From Flavobacteriaceae bacterium (GTDB lineage Bacteria; Bacteroidota; Bacteroidia; Flavobacteriales; Flavobacteriaceae): 64,000 nucleotides of DNA. A program made the translations under genes and the position numbers. Of this stretch, positions 61,960-64,000 are shown piece by piece. The notes under the pieces are model-generated. The model searched no databases. It saw nothing but the letters and a program-made list of their open reading frames with translations, and was not told where the DNA came from. Each line of letters begins with the position of its first letter. The first letter of the stretch is position 1. Location: positions 1 to 64,000 of the forward strand of contig PKDU01000011.1 of the NCBI GenBank assembly GCA_002862705.1, in the 5' to 3' direction.

Positions 61960-63561
61960 ATGAGACCATTTAAATCTGCCATAAAAACAAGCAAAGCGAG
62001 TTACAAGCAAAACTACGCCGAGATGGAAAAGCTTGTAGGGGAATTGCACCAACAGCTAAAAAACAGCCAAACACAAGGCACGGAAGCTTCCATTGCACGT
62101 GCGCGGAAGCGAGGAAAGTTTTTGGCGCGTGAGCGCATTGCCTTACTGTTAGACAAAGACAGTCCGTTTTTGGAGTTGATGCCGTTGGCAGGTCTTACAC
62201 ACGAAGGAGGTTTTGGTCCGGGCGGTACGACCGTTGCTGGAATTGGCTATGTAAACAAACGCCTGTGTTTAATCAATGCAAACTTGGGTACTCGCAAAGG
62301 CGGTACCGTAGACCATGCAACCAGTCTAAAGGTGTTGCGCTTGGGTGAAATCGCATTAGAAAACAAATTACCCACGATCAATTTGGTAGAAAGTGGTGGT
62401 GCCAACCTGCCCGATCAAGACCGTGTCTTCAACAACTACGGTGCTTCGTTTAGAGAAATGTCCAGACGTTCCAAATTGGGAATTCCAACCATATCGGTTG
62501 TTTTTGGTAATGCCACAGCTGGCGGTGCCTATGTCCCCGGTATGTCGGACTATACCATCATGCAAAAAGATGCTGCAAAAGTATTTTTAGCAGGACCTCC
62601 CCTAGTGAAAATGGCTACCAACGAGATTGCCAAGGATGAAGAACTTGGTGGCGCCAATATGCATAGCCGTATTTCGGGAGTTGCAGATTTTTTAGCCGAG
62701 GATGAGCAAGATGCCATCAGCATTGCAAGAGACGTGGTCAAAACCTTGAAACCCGCAAAACCCTACGCAGCACCACACAAGCCCGTTGTGCCACCGCGAT
62801 ACAGTGCAGATGAACTGTTGGGTATCGTACCTGCCAACCTCAAAAAAGCCATAGACATCAGAGAAGTATTGATCCGCATTGTGGATAATTCTGAGTTTAC
62901 CGAGTTTAAAACCAACTACGGCATTACCATGGTGTGCTGTTGGGCCAACATCAATGGCTACCCCGTAGGCATCATTGCCAACAACGGTGTTATTTTTGCC
63001 GAGTCGGCACAAAAAGCCACGCAGTTTATACAGCTGGCAAACAAATCCAACACCCCGCTATTGTTTGTTCACAATACCACCGGTTTTATGGTGGGCAAAC
63101 AATATGAGCAAAAAGGCATGATTAACAGTGGTGCGCAACTGATACATGCCGTTTCTGGCAGCACCGTACCACACATCAGCTTGCTGATTGGCAATTCCTA
63201 TGGCGCTGGAAACTACGCCATGTGCGGTCGCTCGTTTCAACCCCGTTTTTTGTTTTCCTACCCCAACGTGCAATCTGGTGTAATGGGAGCAGAACAATTA
63301 GCAGGTGTAATGGAAATTGTGAGACGTCAGTCTGCAGCATCGCTTAACAAAAAAGTGGATGAAAAAGCATTGAAGCATGCCAAAGATGCCATGTATCAAG
63401 ATGCCAAGCAAAAGGCAAGTGTATGGCATGCTACTTCAGAACTTTGGGACGACGGCGTAATTGATCCACGAGATACACGCAAGCACCTAAGCCTGTGTTT
63501 GGCTACCGTCTACAACCACAACATTGAAGGCAGTGATGCCTTTGGCGTGTTTCGCATGTAA
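61960..63561 (+). CDS. Acyl-CoA carboxylase, carboxyltransferase (beta) subunit
   Basis: 533-aa carboxyltransferase of the methylcrotonyl/propionyl-CoA carboxylase type. ARARKRGKFLARERIALLLD (about 47-66) is the typical entry. The oxyanion-hole and acyl-CoA motifs are visible as GGTTVAGIGYV, VESGGANLPDQDRVF (about 146-160) and FGNATAGGAYVPGMSDYTI (about 181-199), and the C-terminal half has NNTTGFMVGKQYE-type HNTTGFMVG, IGNSYGAGNYAMCG and the second AAVMGAEQ-like GVMGAEQLAGV. MCC-beta fits best. The start at 61960 gives a normal N terminus. No biotin subunit gene is nearby. One base separates it from bshA. Confidence 0.9.
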   Translation: MRPFKSAIKTSKASYKQNYAEMEKLVGELHQQLKNSQTQGTEASIARARKRGKFLARERIALLLDKDSPFLELMPLAGLTHEGGFGPGGTTVAGIGYVNKRLCLINANLGTRKGGTVDHATSLKVLRLGEIALENKLPTINLVESGGANLPDQDRVFNNYGASFREMSRRSKLGIPTISVVFGNATAGGAYVPGMSDYTIMQKDAAKVFLAGPPLVKMATNEIAKDEELGGANMHSRISGVADFLAEDEQDAISIARDVVKTLKPAKPYAAPHKPVVPPRYSADELLGIVPANLKKAIDIREVLIRIVDNSEFTEFKTNYGITMVCCWANINGYPVGIIANNGVIFAESAQKATQFIQLANKSNTPLLFVHNTTGFMVGKQYEQKGMINSGAQLIHAVSGSTVPHISLLIGNSYGAGNYAMCGRSFQPRFLFSYPNVQSGVMGAEQLAGVMEIVRRQSAASLNKKVDEKALKHAKDAMYQDAKQKASVWHATSELWDDGVIDPRDTRKHLSLCLATVYNHNIEGSDAFGVFRM

Positions 63562-63562
63562 T

Positions 63563-64000
63563 TTACGCTAACGCTTTTTGGTACATTTCTTCGTATGCTG
63601 GAACAATTTGGTAGACGTCAAAACGACATGCATACGCATAAGCTTGGTGCTTAAACAAGGTTAGTTTTTCCTTATCAGACAAGAGTGCTAAAGCGTGTTT
63701 TGCCATGGCATCCACATCGCCAACAGCAGTTAGATAACCTGTTTCTCCGTGAATATTTACTTCCGGCAGTCCACCGGTGTTAGTGGAAATAACAGGCGTG
63801 GCAGCGGCCATGGCCTCCAAAGCAGCCAATCCAAAACTTTCGGTTTGCGAGGGCAATAACAACAGGTCAGAGAAACATAAAATCTTACTTACCTCGTTTG
63901 TCTTTCCATAAAAAATAACATCCTCCCAAACATCCAACTCACGGCAGCGGTTTTCAGCAGCCAAGCGGTCTGGACCATCGCCCACCATCAATAGTTTGGC
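63563..64000 (-). CDS. bshA: BshA-type glycosyltransferase, C-terminal part (runs off window)
   Basis: 146 codons of a GT4 family glycosyltransferase, truncated by the window edge. It has the GT-B donor-binding segments MMVGDGPDRLAAENRCRELD, FYGKTNEVSKILCFSDLLLLPS and the E-x7-E motif region ESFGLAALEAMAAATPVISTNTGGLPEV. The sequence matches flavobacterial BshA, which makes N-acetylglucosaminyl L-malate, the first step of bacillithiol. I infer BshA over other GT4 enzymes from the overall match. The frame continues past 64000. Convergent with the carboxylase gene. Confidence 0.8.
   Translation of the reverse strand, partial: AKLLMVGDGPDRLAAENRCRELDVWEDVIFYGKTNEVSKILCFSDLLLLPSQTESFGLAALEAMAAATPVISTNTGGLPEVNIHGETGYLTAVGDVDAMAKHALALLSDKEKLTLFKHQAYAYACRFDVYQIVPAYEEMYQKALA

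Noticed and set aside
1-64000. tRNA, rRNA, CRISPR, prophage, transposase or integrase
   Set aside because: I found no such features by eye; the tandem repeats seen are not CRISPR-like, as they have no spacers.

Overview
The window looks like a stretch of chromosome from a member of the Bacteroidota, most likely a flavobacterium (Flavobacteriales). The evidence is a PorX regulator of type IX secretion, a fused LpxC-FabZ enzyme, a fused alpha/beta 2-oxoacid dehydrogenase E1, a BshA-type glycosyltransferase (bacillithiol), many short lipoproteins, weak Shine-Dalgarno signals and repeated TAnnTTTG-type -7 promoter elements. I see no rRNA, tRNA, CRISPR array, prophage, insertion sequence or integrase. 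Almost all genes are housekeeping genes packed very tightly.

Layout. 1-6.1 kb: tail of ychF, then parE-parC (topoisomerase IV), converging on terC and a small lipoprotein gene. 6.1-11 kb: an XRE regulator gene divergent from a cytosolic M14 peptidase gene with four copies of a GTTTACAATTGTAAAC-like palindrome between them, then an Lrp/AsnC regulator, PEP carboxylase and aroB. 12-15.5 kb: proline dehydrogenase, a small membrane protein, tsaE, porX. 15.5-23 kb: HD phosphohydrolase, lpxD, lpxC-fabZ, lpxA, efp, sucD, fabG, prohibitin. 23-30.1 kb: complete histidine operon hisGDCBHA-F-IE behind a readable transcription attenuator with a 17-codon His-rich leader peptide. 30-35 kb: M61 peptidase lipoprotein, a 7-bp-period tandem repeat, an unlisted 58-aa membrane ORF, DUF2461 protein, a decayed mscS gene, CBS protein and small proteins. 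35-51.5 kb: alanine dehydrogenase, 2OG-Fe(II) oxygenase, SUI1 factor, spondin-domain lipoprotein, ung, mutS2, DCC protein, dicarboxylate symporter, aroC, a TlpA-like lipoprotein, LpxL-like acyltransferase, glmM, ACP phosphodiesterase, uvrA, LOG protein. 51.5-64 kb: an M1-peptidase-like/beta-barrel protein, fused E1, holA, HsdR_N-type nuclease domain protein, glycosyltransferase, small membrane proteins, SnoaL-like and Kazal lipoproteins, sterol-desaturase-family protein, a plug-only lipoprotein, acyl-CoA carboxylase beta and the 3' part of bshA.

How the parts fit: 15.5-22 kb covers lipid A and fatty-acid synthesis with translation and TCA functions, in a gene order I know from Bacteroidota. 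The his operon is controlled as a unit by its leader. aroB and aroC supply aromatic precursors. glmM, the lpx genes and the LpxL-like acyltransferase serve the envelope.

I found no clear new multi-gene defence or metabolic system. The most interesting items are the his attenuator, the operator cluster at the XRE/M14 intergenic region, the peptidase-like/beta-barrel fusion, the plug-only lipoprotein with its tiny partner, the heptanucleotide repeat, and the frequent exact 4-nt overlaps between convergent genes. All functional calls come from reading the sequence and from family knowledge; no database search was run.
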